A DNA stretch of 64,000 nt from Comamonadaceae bacterium (GCA_947450675.1 CANFWI010000007.1:1-64000); one strand, 5' to 3'. Counted from the first letter of the stretch, positions 1 through 9,719 are shown. The notes: generated by a model from the letters alone, not told the origin. Translations and numbers: made by a program.

Positions 1-2951
1 TCAAACATCGTCACCTGCGGCTTGCCAAACACCGCCAACAGCTTGGCATCGGCATTGATGGCGCGCTTGTTGGCTGCGTCCTGCAGGCCTTCGGCTTTGA
101 TGTAGTCCCAGAGCTTTTTGATGACCTGTGTACGGGCCACCGGCTCGGCACCAATCACGGCAGCGAGTGCCTCGCTCGGCTTGAGTCCGGTGCCGGGCGT
201 GGTCTTGCGTGGCACCTTGGGTTTGTCCGAAGCCGGTGCTTTCTTGACCGCCACTTTTTTAGCCGCGACTTTCTTCGCCGCTACCTTCTTGGCGGCAGGC
301 GCAGCGCCTTTGGCGGCGACGGTTTTGCCAAACGGCGTTTTCACGGTGCCGGTGCGCGGCGGACCTGCCGTCTTGCGCGGCGGGAACTTGGAGGGCGCAA
401 ATTCAAAGTTGACCTTGCCCGCTTCAGCATCCCAAGCCAGCATGGCTTTGAAGGGCCGGCGCGTGCGCATCGAGACAAACTTGTCGAGCAAGTCGGTCTT
501 GCCGGTGCCGAGCAGTTTTTGCATCTGCTCGTGGTCTACCGGCTGCTGAAGAATCATGGTGCCGGTCTTGAAGTCGCAGCTGGGTGTTGGCTGCTCCAGC
601 GTCGGCACGGACTTGGCACAAACATAGTTTTTACCGTGCTCATGCACCGGGCTGCCGCACTTGGGACAAGCGCCCAAAGAAGGCGTTGCGCCGAAGTCGA
701 CAATCTCGCCGGTTTCGGCGTTTTTGTCATCGCCAAAGTCAAACTCGAGCTTGTAGTTCTTGGTTTCCTCGTCGAACTTGATGACCATTTCAGCCGTGAA
801 CGGCCAGCCGGCTTTGGAGCGGAAACCGTCCAGGGGACCGATCTTTTTGTCGCGCAAAAATTGCTCGACTTCAGCGACTTCAAAAGTCCGTCCGGCTGGT
901 GTTTTGCCGAATGAAAAGCCGCAACCTTCAGCCGCACTGGCTGTGCCAACGCAGGTGTAGCGCCGGTAGTTTTCCTTGATGATGCCGCCGCAATTAGGGC
1001 AGGGCGCGGTGAGCGTGGCGTAGTCGCCCGGAATGGTGTCTTTGTCGTAACCCTTGGCCTTGTTCACCAAGCGCTCGGTCATCAAAGCAATGTCGGCCAT
1101 GAAGCTTTCGCGGCTAAGTTGGCCCTGCTCCATCTGCTTCAGTTTGTGTTCCCATTCACCCGTCAGATCGGCGCGCGACAGCTCTTCGACGCCGAGGCCA
1201 CGCAGCAGCGTCATGAGCTGAAAGGCCTTGGCCGTGGGGATCAGTTCGCGGCCTTCGCGGAGCATGTATTTCTCAGCGATCAAACCCTCGATGGTGGCGG
1301 CACGTGTGGCTGGTGTGCCGAGGCCTTTTTCCTGCATGGCTTCGCGCAGCTCGTCGTCTTCGATGGTTTTTCCGGCGCCTTCCATGGCACCCAGCAAAGT
1401 CGCTTCTGAGTAACGCGCGGGCGGCCGGGTTTTCAAGCCTTTCGGGTCGACCGTTTCAACGGCCACCAGCTCGCCGGGTTTCACCGGCACCAAGTTTTGG
1501 CCTTTGTCGCCGTCTTTGGGCTCGGCCACTTCAGCCGCCGCTTCCTTGCCATAAATGGCCAGCCAACCCGGCTTGACCAGCACTTTGCCTTCGGTCTTGA
1601 AGCTGTGCCGAGCGGCTTTGGTGATGCGCGTGGTCACCATGTATTCGGCGCTCGGGAAAAACACCGACATGAAGCGGCGCACCACCAAGTCGTACAGTTT
1701 TTGTTCGGCATCGCTCAAACCGCTGGGCGCTTGCAGCGTCGGGATGATGGCGAAGTGATCGCTGACCTTGGCGTTGTCAAAAATCCTTTTGCTGGGCTTG
1801 ATGTAGTTGCCATTCAGGGCCACCAGCGCATGCGGTGCCAAGTGCTTCATCTCGCTGCCGGCGATCATTTCAAAGGTTTGCTTGACGACCGGCACATAGT
1901 CTTCAGGCAAGGCGCGTGAATCAGTCCGCGGGTAGGTCAGCGCTTTGTGGCGCTCGTACAAACTCTGCGCAATCGACAGCGTGGTCTTCGCAGAAAAGCC
2001 GAATTTGCCATTGGCTTCGCGTTGCAGCGAAGTCAAGTCAAACAACATGCCGGCGGCTTGCGTGGTCGGCCGGGACTCTTCCGTGACGCTGGCTTTCTGG
2101 CCGCGAACGGCGTCAGCGATGCTGCGGGCTTCGGCTTCAGACCAGACACGATCGGCCTTGAGTTCAGCGTCAGGCTCAGCGCCTTCTGCCAGTTGTGCGT
2201 TGACACGGGCTCTTGTCCACTGCGGGTCAAACCACTTGCCCGGGTACTCGCCGGCCTCGGCGGCAAAACTGGCGTGCACTTCCCAGTAATTGCGGCTGAC
2301 AAACTTGCGGATTTTTTCTTCACGCTCAACCACCACCGACAGCGTCGGCGTCTGCACGCGACCGACGGTGGTCAAAAAGAAACCGCCGTCGCGAGAATTG
2401 AACGCGGTCATGGCCCGTGTGCCATTGATGCCGACCATCCAGTCAGCCTCCGAACGGCAACGGGCGGCATCGGCCAGCGGCATCATTTGCTCGTCGCTGC
2501 GCAAGCTGGCAAAGCCGTCGCGAATAGCGGCCGGCGTCATCGACTGCAACCAGAGCCGTTTGACCGGGTGCTTAGCTTTGGAATATTGCTGAATCAAACG
2601 AAAGATCAACTCGCCTTCACGGCCTGCGTCACAGGCGTTGACCATGGCGCCAATGTCTTTGCGCTTGGCCAGCTTGACGATGGCGTTGAGCCGCGTCTTG
2701 GTCTTGTCAATGGGTTTGAGGTCGAAGTAAGGCGGGATCACCGGCAGGTTGGCAAAACTCCACTTGCCGCGCTTGACGTCAAATTCTTCAGGCGCCTGAA
2801 TCTCGACCAAATGGCCGACCGCCGACGTCACGATCCAGTCATCGCTCTCGAAGTACTCATCGTGTTTTTCGAACTTGCCCGCCGTCGGCGTGATGGCGCG
2901 CACGATGTCTTGAGCCACTGAAGGCTTTTCTGCAATCACCAATGTTTTCAT
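1..2951 (-). CDS. topB: DNA topoisomerase III with C-terminal SWIB domain (3' end outside window)
   Basis: Type IA topoisomerase that passes single strands to decatenate DNA. The N-terminal Toprim domain shows LVIAEKPSVA and CDAGREGELIFR, and the catalytic tyrosine lies in LTYPRTDSR at about residue 340. Two Cys4-type zinc-finger segments (CPNCGG... and CPKCGS...) follow near residues 660-790. After them comes a Lys/Ala-rich linker with repeated AAKKV units, then a segment reading LKPSEALAAVIG...VIKKLWDYIKAEGLQ...AVFGKPQVTMF, which is the start of a SWIB/MDM2-like fold. The frame is still open at base 1, so a few C-terminal residues are missing. The ATG overlaps the stop of the upstream redoxin gene (ATGA), implying translational coupling. 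Family and domain calls are secure; the role of the SWIB tail is inferred. Confidence 0.95.
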   Translation of the reverse strand, partial: MKTLVIAEKPSVAQDIVRAITPTAGKFEKHDEYFESDDWIVTSAVGHLVEIQAPEEFDVKRGKWSFANLPVIPPYFDLKPIDKTKTRLNAIVKLAKRKDIGAMVNACDAGREGELIFRLIQQYSKAKHPVKRLWLQSMTPAAIRDGFASLRSDEQMMPLADAARCRSEADWMVGINGTRAMTAFNSRDGGFFLTTVGRVQTPTLSVVVEREEKIRKFVSRNYWEVHASFAAEAGEYPGKWFDPQWTRARVNAQLAEGAEPDAELKADRVWSEAEARSIADAVRGQKASVTEESRPTTQAAGMLFDLTSLQREANGKFGFSAKTTLSIAQSLYERHKALTYPRTDSRALPEDYVPVVKQTFEMIAGSEMKHLAPHALVALNGNYIKPSKRIFDNAKVSDHFAIIPTLQAPSGLSDAEQKLYDLVVRRFMSVFFPSAEYMVTTRITKAARHSFKTEGKVLVKPGWLAIYGKEAAAEVAEPKDGDKGQNLVPVKPGELVAVETVDPKGLKTRPPARYSEATLLGAMEGAGKTIEDDELREAMQEKGLGTPATRAATIEGLIAEKYMLREGRELIPTAKAFQLMTLLRGLGVEELSRADLTGEWEHKLKQMEQGQLSRESFMADIALMTERLVNKAKGYDKDTIPGDYATLTAPCPNCGGIIKENYRRYTCVGTASAAEGCGFSFGKTPAGRTFEVAEVEQFLRDKKIGPLDGFRSKAGWPFTAEMVIKFDEETKNYKLEFDFGDDKNAETGEIVDFGATPSLGACPKCGSPVHEHGKNYVCAKSVPTLEQPTPSCDFKTGTMILQQPVDHEQMQKLLGTGKTDLLDKFVSMRTRRPFKAMLAWDAEAGKVNFEFAPSKFPPRKTAGPPRTGTVKTPFGKTVAAKGAAPAAKKVAAKKVAAKKVAVKKAPASDKPKVPRKTTPGTGLKPSEALAAVIGAEPVARTQVIKKLWDYIKAEGLQDAANKRAINADAKLLAVFGKPQVTMF

Positions 2952-3460
2952 AAGTACTTCTTCAAATTTTCTATGTCTTCCGGGACCATTTCCCGGGCTT
3001 CTGCAAACACGACCCGACCCTCACGGCCCCGCACCACCACCACTGGCAGCCCGCGCGGCTTGGGCCAGATCTTGGCCACTGCGGGCGTCGCCATGGCCGC
3101 TGGAAAGCTGTAGCCCTTGGCCTTCAAATGCGCACTCGCTGTGCTGGCCAGACGGTCAATCGACAGCCCCAGCACCACCAACCCTTCGCTACGCCAGGCT
3201 TGCCACAGCGCCTCCATATAGGGCGACTGCACAGCACAAAACGGACACCAACTCGCCCACCAGTACACCACAAGCACCTTGCCTTCAGCTTGGGCCGGCC
3301 CCCAAGGGCTGCCATCAAGCAGCGTCAAAGACGGCACAGCCAGGGCACTGCCGAGCGCCGGCAACGGGGCGCCAGCCGGCTCAGCCGCTGCGGCACCAGC
3401 AGCCCAAGGCAGCACGGCCAACGCCGCAGTACTCTGCATCAACTCGCGGCGATTGACCAT
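2948..3460 (-). CDS. TlpA/thioredoxin-like periplasmic redoxin
   Basis: A 170-residue thiol-disulfide exchange protein of the TlpA/AhpC-TSA type. The redox motif WCPFC sits at residues 71-75 inside VVYWWASWCPFC, and a cis-Pro segment GLPVVVV follows later. The N-terminus MVNRRELMQS followed by an Ala-rich stretch is an export signal with a twin-arginine flavour, so the protein should act outside the cytoplasm. ATG at 3460 is chosen because GGAGCAAGTG precedes it; the frame stays open another 22 codons upstream, but that part is Arg/His/Cys-rich and not signal-like. Its stop overlaps the topB start by four bases. What a periplasmic redoxin has to do with topB is unclear; co-expression may be incidental. 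Confidence 0.85.
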   Translation of the reverse strand: MVNRRELMQSTAALAVLPWAAGAAAAEPAGAPLPALGSALAVPSLTLLDGSPWGPAQAEGKVLVVYWWASWCPFCAVQSPYMEALWQAWRSEGLVVLGLSIDRLASTASAHLKAKGYSFPAAMATPAVAKIWPKPRGLPVVVVRGREGRVVFAEAREMVPEDIENLKKYL

Positions 3461-3487
3461 CACTTGCTCCTTACAATAAGCATCTCT

Positions 3488-3527
3488 CGCGTACGCACGC
3501 GGGCACGCATGCGCACGCACATGCATG
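3488..3527. other. Alternating purine-pyrimidine tract in divergent promoter
   Basis: Forty bases of strict purine/pyrimidine alternation (GC, AC and AT steps) with a single break at 3502. The tract lies in the 60-bp gap between the redoxin-topB operon and the SET gene and runs into the SET start codon. Such tracts favour left-handed Z-DNA under negative supercoiling. The alternation is seen directly; any regulatory effect is inference. Confidence 0.6.
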
Positions 3528-4144
3528 AATTAACCATACCAAAAATTTTCAACGTGTCCAAAAACAGCACCCACGTCAGCGCCAAGACCACACCCAAAAG
3601 TCTCGCCAAGCTGGCACCCGTGCCTTCGGGCAAGCGCATTCAGACCCGCCTTTCTGGCGTGCATGGCAAGGGCATGTTTGCCGTGCAAGACTTGGCTGAG
3701 GGCGAGACACTGATCGAGTACGTCGGCGAGATCATCAGCTGGAAAGAGGCGCTGCGGCGCCATCCACACGACCCAACCGACCCCAACCACACCTTTTACT
3801 TTCATGTTGATGAAAAGCATGTGATTGACGCCAAGCACGGCGGCAACTCCTCCCGCTGGATCAACCACAGCTGCGCGCCCAACTGCGAAGCCGATGAGCA
3901 AAAGGGCCGGATCTTCATCAAAGCGCTGCAAAACATTCCTGCTGGCAAAGAGCTTTTTTACGACTACGGACTCATCATTGACGCGCCGTACACCAAGAAG
4001 CTCAAAGCCGAATACCCGTGCTGGTGCGGTGCACCGACGTGCCGCGGCACGCTGCTCGCGCCCAAAGACAAAAAAGTGAAGGTGGAGAAGAAAGACAAGA
4101 AAGTCAGCAAAGAGAAGAAAAAAGCGAAAACCAAAAAGGGCTGA
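3521..4144 (+). CDS. SET-domain protein-lysine methyltransferase
   Basis: A 207-residue SET protein predicted to methylate lysine side chains using S-adenosylmethionine. The core shows GVHGKGMFA (46-54), the EYVGEII strand (66-72), the SAM/pseudoknot motif NHSCAPNC (115-122) and ELFYDYG (144-150). A post-SET zinc motif follows: CWC at 167-169 and C174. Residues 182-207 form an almost pure lysine/acidic tail with more than a dozen lysines. ATG at 3521 starts the conserved part; an open frame upstream to 3128 lies antisense to the redoxin and is not convincing. It is divergent from tlpA-topB and 9 bases ahead of birA. The substrate is unknown; lysine-rich DNA-binding proteins, or its own tail, are plausible targets. 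Confidence 0.9.
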   Translation: MHELTIPKIFNVSKNSTHVSAKTTPKSLAKLAPVPSGKRIQTRLSGVHGKGMFAVQDLAEGETLIEYVGEIISWKEALRRHPHDPTDPNHTFYFHVDEKHVIDAKHGGNSSRWINHSCAPNCEADEQKGRIFIKALQNIPAGKELFYDYGLIIDAPYTKKLKAEYPCWCGAPTCRGTLLAPKDKKVKVEKKDKKVSKEKKKAKTKKG

Positions 4145-4153
4145 GGCGATTCT

Positions 4154-5047
4154 GTGAGCTCCGCCACCAACCCTTTGCGCACGCCAGTGCGCTGGCCTGC
4201 CGAAGCCATCTGGCAAGCCGTGGCGCCCCAGTTGCCCGCCTTCACGGTCGAGGTGTTGCCACAGGTCGACTCCACCAACAGCGAGCTGATGCGGCGCTGC
4301 CGGGCTGGCTCACTGGCGGCCTTGTCCAACTCAGCGCTGGGAAGTCCCGAGGCTCCTGAAGCCATCTTGTTGGTGGCCGAGCATCAAAACGCTGGCCGTG
4401 GCCGTTTAGGTCGCCCATGGCAAAGCCAAGCCGGTGCCAGCCTGACCTTCTCACTCGGCTTGCCGCTGCGACCGGCCAACTGGTCTGGTTTGTCATTGGC
4501 GGTTGGCGTCAGTCTGGCCGAGAGCTTAGAGCCGGCCAATGGCCAACCACCCACGCTGCAACTCAAATGGCCGAATGATTTGTGGCTGGGGCAGCGCAAG
4601 CTCGGCGGCATTTTGGTGGAAACCGCCAGCTGGGGCGATCAACGCTACGTGGTGATCGGCGTCGGCCTGAATATGACGCAGCCCGAGGAAGACTTCTCTG
4701 CGGCAACGTCCGGCACGGCTGGCGACGCGCAAACACCCGCGCCCATGGCCGCGACATCCCTGCAGGCCTTGTGGCCGGGCGTCGACGCCGCTTGGGCGCT
4801 GCAAGCTGTGGCGGCGCCGCTGGTACACGCCGTGCTGGACTTTGAGCGCGAGGGCTTCGCGCCTTTTCGTGCGCGCTTTGCTGCGCGCGATGCGCTGGCC
4901 GGACGCCGCGTTAGGCTGTCCGATGGCACCGAGGGCACCGCTTGTGGGGTTGGGCCGCACGGCGCCTTGTCGGTGCAAACCCAGAACGGCTTGCAAGAGA
5001 TCAGCAGCATGGAAGTCAGCGTGCGGCCGGCTGACCCTGATTGTTGA
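4154..5047 (+). CDS. birA: Biotin--[acetyl-CoA-carboxylase] ligase
   Basis: This enzyme makes biotinyl-AMP and transfers biotin to the acetyl-CoA carboxylase carrier protein. Conserved segments are the substrate loop GRGRLGR (81-87), KWPNDLW (138-144), the GGILVE strand and VVIGVGLNM. The length of 297 residues and the absence of an N-terminal winged helix mark it as a monofunctional class I ligase without the E. coli BirA repressor domain. The start is taken as GTG 4154, nine bases after the SET gene, implying joint transcription. A Thr/Ala-rich insertion (about residues 181-197) lies in the non-catalytic part. In relatives birA is usually followed by the type III pantothenate kinase gene coaX, which is absent here. 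Confidence 0.93.
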   Translation: MSSATNPLRTPVRWPAEAIWQAVAPQLPAFTVEVLPQVDSTNSELMRRCRAGSLAALSNSALGSPEAPEAILLVAEHQNAGRGRLGRPWQSQAGASLTFSLGLPLRPANWSGLSLAVGVSLAESLEPANGQPPTLQLKWPNDLWLGQRKLGGILVETASWGDQRYVVIGVGLNMTQPEEDFSAATSGTAGDAQTPAPMAATSLQALWPGVDAAWALQAVAAPLVHAVLDFEREGFAPFRARFAARDALAGRRVRLSDGTEGTACGVGPHGALSVQTQNGLQEISSMEVSVRPADPDC

Positions 5048-5115
5048 AGCGATTGAAACCATCAACCCGTCGGTGACACTGCCGATGAATTGCCCTTGAA
5101 GGCTGAGGACCTCCC

Positions 5116-5364
5116 ATGTTGAGACTGCTGATTTTGTTGCTGCTGTTGGCCAATGGCGCCTACTTCGCGTGGACACACGGCGCGCTGGCCAAGCTCGGCC
5201 TTGAACCCGCTCACACAACGGAACCAGAGCGGCTACAGCAACAGGTTCATCCTGAACTGCTGCTGGTCACACCGGCGGCGTCGACACCTACGGCAGTGGC
5301 ACCAGCACCGGCTCTGGCGGAACCGCCGGTTCCAACTCAGGCCGCCAGTGTGCCTGCTCGCTGA
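5116..5364 (+). CDS. Short membrane-anchored protein, apparent SPOR-protein stub
   Basis: An 82-residue protein with one N-terminal membrane segment (LLILLLLLANGAYFAW), a short conserved-looking stretch (LGLEP...ERLQQQVHPELL) and a Pro/Ala/Thr-rich tail ending at a normal stop. GAGGACCTCCC precedes the ATG. In relatives, proteins with this N-terminus placed downstream of birA/coaX carry a C-terminal SPOR peptidoglycan-binding domain; none is present here. It may be a truncated or degenerating SPOR protein or a lineage-specific small protein. The membrane anchor is clear, the function is not. Confidence 0.6.
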   Translation: MLRLLILLLLLANGAYFAWTHGALAKLGLEPAHTTEPERLQQQVHPELLLVTPAASTPTAVAPAPALAEPPVPTQAASVPAR

Positions 5365-5372
5365 CTGCTCAT

Positions 5373-5741
5373 ATGCGCCTGAGCTACCTCGAATTCGACT
5401 ACAGCGAGGACGCCGACGGCGTTGGCACTTTTGACGCGTTGGCCGCCACCGCACCGCCACACAACGCGGCGGTGCTGGCCGAAGTCGTCACCGTCCTAGC
5501 CTGGGCACATGACGCATTTGAGGCGCAGCGTGCACCGCTCGACGAAGGCGGCGAGTGGGACTACGACTTACAGGCTTGGCGCGAATTCAGTGCAGTAGAC
5601 GTCTTGGACTTTGACGAACTCAGCGGCAAGCTCAGCGTTCAGCCTCAAGCTGCCGGTCTCGCACGGCACACCGTGAGCTTGTCCGTCACCGGCACACCAG
5701 GCTTTTGTACGGCCTTTCGGGAACGCTTTCACACCTCTTGA
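5373..5741 (+). CDS. Conserved hypothetical protein
   Basis: A 122-residue acidic soluble protein beginning MRLSYLEFDYSEDADGVGTF, with a central GGEWDYDLQ segment and the ending GTPGFCTAFRERF. There is no signal peptide, membrane helix or catalytic motif that I recognise. It starts eight bases after the preceding membrane-stub gene and is probably co-transcribed with birA. Proteins of similar layout are common in Comamonadaceae as uncharacterised orthologues; that comparison is from memory. No function is proposed. Confidence 0.65.
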   Translation: MRLSYLEFDYSEDADGVGTFDALAATAPPHNAAVLAEVVTVLAWAHDAFEAQRAPLDEGGEWDYDLQAWREFSAVDVLDFDELSGKLSVQPQAAGLARHTVSLSVTGTPGFCTAFRERFHTS

Positions 5742-5881
5742 CAGTATCGGCATTCAGCCACTGCATGCCCTTTTCATTTTCGGCTTGTTCCCAGCCGAGC
5801 TGCCACCCCGAGACGCTTTCCGACATACTGGATTGACGATGCCGCCCACGCTTCGGCGGCCAGCAACTCAAGGGAAAATTT

Positions 5882-7111
5882 GTGCGCAAGACATCCATCG
5901 ACAAAAATAAAATTCATTTTTTACTGCTCGAAGGGGTTCATCCTTCGGCGGAAGAAGTAATCCGTGCGGCCGGCTACACGAGCATTGACAGCGTCTCCGG
6001 TTCGCTGCCTGACGCTGAACTCAAGGCGCGCTTGGCCGACGTGCACTTCTTAGGGATCCGCTCGCGCACGCAACTCACCGAAGACATCTTTGCGCATGCG
6101 CCCAAGCTGACCGCCGTCGGCTGCTTTTGCATCGGCACCAACCAGGTTGACTTGGCAGTGGCGCGCCAACGCGGCATCGCCGTCTTCAACGCCCCTTACT
6201 CCAACACCCGCTCGGTCGCCGAACTGGTGCTGGCCGAGGCGATTTTGCTGCTGCGCGGCGTGCCTGAAAAAAGCGCGGTTGCGCACCGTGGTGGCTGGCT
6301 CAAGTCGGCCGAGAACGCTTATGAAATCCGCGGTAAAACGCTGGGCATCATCGGCTACGGCTCGATCGGCACGCAGCTGTCGGTGCTGGCTGAAGCACTC
6401 GGCATGAAGGTGGTGTTTTTTGACGTCGTGACCAAGCTACCGCTGGGCAATGCCAAGCAAATGCTCAGCCTGCATGAGCTGCTCTCCATCAGCGATGTGG
6501 TCAGCCTGCACGTGCCTGAAACCCGCGCCACGCAATGGATGATCGGCGCCAACGAAATAGCCATGATGAAACAAGGCAGCGTCTTGATCAATGCGTCGCG
6601 CGGCAGCGTGGTGGAGATTGAGGTACTGGCCGAAGCGCTGACTTCGCGCAAGCTACTGGGTGCAGCGATTGACGTGTTCCCGGTGGAGCCGCGCAGCAAT
6701 GCCGACGTCTTCGAGTCGCCCTTGCGTGGCCTCGACAATGTCATCCTCACGCCGCACGTCGGTGGTTCGACCATGGAAGCGCAAGCCAACATTGGTGTCG
6801 AGGTCGCTGAAAAGCTGGTCAAGTACAGCGACAACGGCACCACAACATCATCGGTCAATTTCCCAGAAGTGGCGCTACCGGCTCACCCGGACAAACACCG
6901 GCTGCTGCACGTGCACCGCAATGTGCCGGGCGTGCTGTCGCAGATCAACCAGATCTTTTCGGACAACCACATCAACATCGCAGCGCAGTACCTGCAAACG
7001 CATGACGACATCGGCTACGTGGTCATCGACATCGATGCCATCGACTCCGACAAGGCGCTGAGCAAGCTCGGCCAAGTGCCCGGCACGATCCGCAGTCGAG
7101 TTCTTTTTTAA
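5882..7111 (+). CDS. serA: D-3-phosphoglycerate dehydrogenase with ACT domain
   Basis: First enzyme of the phosphorylated serine pathway: oxidises 3-phosphoglycerate to 3-phosphohydroxypyruvate with NAD. Its 409 residues match the short E. coli-type SerA. The Rossmann motif GYGSIG lies at 158-163, the active-site Arg in NASRGSVVEIE, and the catalytic His in LTPHVGGST. The C-terminal ~70 residues (HVHRNVPGVLSQINQIFSD onward) form an ACT domain, the usual serine feedback site. The start is GTG at 5882, preceded by AAGGGA six bases upstream. It stands alone, with a 140-base leader region after the preceding gene. Confidence 0.96.
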   Translation: MRKTSIDKNKIHFLLLEGVHPSAEEVIRAAGYTSIDSVSGSLPDAELKARLADVHFLGIRSRTQLTEDIFAHAPKLTAVGCFCIGTNQVDLAVARQRGIAVFNAPYSNTRSVAELVLAEAILLLRGVPEKSAVAHRGGWLKSAENAYEIRGKTLGIIGYGSIGTQLSVLAEALGMKVVFFDVVTKLPLGNAKQMLSLHELLSISDVVSLHVPETRATQWMIGANEIAMMKQGSVLINASRGSVVEIEVLAEALTSRKLLGAAIDVFPVEPRSNADVFESPLRGLDNVILTPHVGGSTMEAQANIGVEVAEKLVKYSDNGTTTSSVNFPEVALPAHPDKHRLLHVHRNVPGVLSQINQIFSDNHINIAAQYLQTHDDIGYVVIDIDAIDSDKALSKLGQVPGTIRSRVLF

Positions 7112-7153
7112 AACGCTTCTTTGTTACAGTCGGCCCAACAACCGGCTGAAACT

Positions 7154-7606
7154 ATGCGCACTTTGCCCATCACCCTCCCTTTTTTCAATGCCCTGCGCGT
7201 GGTCGCGTTGCTGGGGCTGAGCCAGTCAGCGCTGTTGGCGCAGGCCCAAACCTTCAAGATAGATTGTGATGCGGAGGCCAGCATTCCCCTGATGGATAAA
7301 AAGCTCACGCCCGCCAAAATCACCATCGAACTGCAGAACATTGGTCGCCATGTGTACTTCAATGTGGTCGGCCCGGCGGACTACCAGATGCGCGTCAGCA
7401 GCCTGATCACGGAGCAGTATCTGGGTGCCAATCTGACGACAGATGCGCGCTTGGGCGCCCACAAGAAAAACAAAACCAGCGGCCGCGAAAATCAAATCAC
7501 CATTGACCGCGAAAGTGTGGCCTACGCCGGCTACAACGACACCGACTACCAAGGCAAAAGCGTGCGTATTCTTTACGATGGCAAGTGCAAACTACCCAAG
7601 CCATAG
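7154..7606 (+). CDS. Exported hypothetical protein
   Basis: A 150-residue protein with a typical Sec signal peptide ending AQAQ-TF around residue 30; the mature part is about 120 residues. Two cysteines in the mature part (KIDCDAEA and GKCKLPKP) could form a disulfide. ATG at 7154 is preferred over a TTG at 7121 because it places the signal sequence at the N-terminus. No domain is recognised. It lies between serA and the pirin gene on the same strand, 34 bases before the latter. A periplasmic location is likely; the role is unknown. Confidence 0.65.
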   Translation: MRTLPITLPFFNALRVVALLGLSQSALLAQAQTFKIDCDAEASIPLMDKKLTPAKITIELQNIGRHVYFNVVGPADYQMRVSSLITEQYLGANLTTDARLGAHKKNKTSGRENQITIDRESVAYAGYNDTDYQGKSVRILYDGKCKLPKP

Positions 7607-7640
7607 CGCACACTTCACGTCCAATTTTTCAGAGTAAGCC

Positions 7641-8705
7641 ATGCCAACCGATTCCAAAACGTCTACCCAAGCCCCTGCGGGCAGTGCCATCATCAAAGCC
7701 AAAGCGCTTGGCTTTCCGTGGGACACCATCGATCCCTTTTTGTTCTGCGCGTACCACGACGACGCCTACCCTGCTGCCAACGCAGCGATGGGACCGGCGG
7801 TGTCATTGAGCGGCCGCACCCTGGGGCAAGACTTCAGCAGCAAAGACGGCTGGAGCATGTACCACGGGCAAACCGTGCCGGGCTTTCCTTCTCACCCGCA
7901 CCGCGGCTTTGAGACCGTCACCATCGTCCGCAAGGGTTTGATCGACCACTCTGATTCGCTCGGTGCGGTGGCGCGCTTTGGCCGTGGCGACGTGCAGTGG
8001 CTCACAGCCGGCCAAGGCATCGTCCACTCAGAGATGTTTCCGCTGCTGGCCACCGACACAGACAACCCGCTGGAGTTGTTTCAGATTTGGCTGAACCTGC
8101 CAGCGCGCAACAAGATGGTGGCGCCGCACTTCACGATGTTCTGGTCGCACGATATTCCGCATCAGGTCACCCAAGACGAGGCTGGCCGCAGCACCGAAGT
8201 CGCGGTGATCGCCGGCCGTCTGGCTGACGCTGGCGCTCCGCTGCCGCCACCACCCGACTCATGGGCGTCTCAGGCTGACGCCGATGTGTCGATCTGGACC
8301 CTGCGCATGGACCCCGGTGCCCGCTGGACTTTGCCCGCCGCCGCTGGCGCGGGCACGCAGCGCAGCTTGTACTTCTTCAAGGGCGAAAACGTGAGCGTGG
8401 ATGGCGAAGGCATCGACAGCCACGCCGCACTGGAGTTGCGCGGCGACTGCGCTGTGGCACTGGTCAACACCGGCAGCAGCGTCGCAGAATTTTTGCTGCT
8501 GCAAGGCCAACCCATCGCCGAGCCCGTGGTGCAGTACGGGCCGTTTGTGATGAACACGCAGGCCGAGATTCGGCAAACGCTGGCGGACTACCAACGCACC
8601 CAGTTTGGCGGTTGGCCTTGGGAAGACAGCGCCCCGGTGCACGGTCGTTCGCCGGAGCGTTTTGCGCGGCATCCAGATGGCCGCGAAGAGCGGCCACTGG
8701 CCTAG
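7641..8705 (+). CDS. Pirin-family protein (bicupin)
   Basis: A 354-residue bicupin of the pirin family, whose members include quercetin 2,3-dioxygenases and redox-sensing regulators. The metal-binding cupin motif is visible as FPSHPHRGFETVTIV followed by GQGIVHSEMF, giving the usual His/His/His/Glu set in the N-terminal cupin. The C-terminal cupin holds the conserved FLLLQGQPI...EPVVQYGPFVMNT segment. It is longer than the usual ~290 residues because of an extended C-terminus (FGGWPWEDSAPVHGRSPERF), which is often seen in proteobacterial pirins. The start is ATG 7641. The gene is convergent with gap, with three bases between the stops. The substrate cannot be inferred. Confidence 0.88.
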   Translation: MPTDSKTSTQAPAGSAIIKAKALGFPWDTIDPFLFCAYHDDAYPAANAAMGPAVSLSGRTLGQDFSSKDGWSMYHGQTVPGFPSHPHRGFETVTIVRKGLIDHSDSLGAVARFGRGDVQWLTAGQGIVHSEMFPLLATDTDNPLELFQIWLNLPARNKMVAPHFTMFWSHDIPHQVTQDEAGRSTEVAVIAGRLADAGAPLPPPPDSWASQADADVSIWTLRMDPGARWTLPAAAGAGTQRSLYFFKGENVSVDGEGIDSHAALELRGDCAVALVNTGSSVAEFLLLQGQPIAEPVVQYGPFVMNTQAEIRQTLADYQRTQFGGWPWEDSAPVHGRSPERFARHPDGREERPLA

Positions 8706-8708
8706 TGC

Positions 8709-9719
<1,011 letters not shown>

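Noticed and set aside
1947-2921. 324-codon open frame opposite topB
   Set aside because: Antisense shadow of the topoisomerase gene.
3128-3520. N-terminal extension of the SET protein
   Set aside because: Antisense to the redoxin gene, Arg/Gln-rich and lacking conservation; the SET homology starts after the ATG at 3521.
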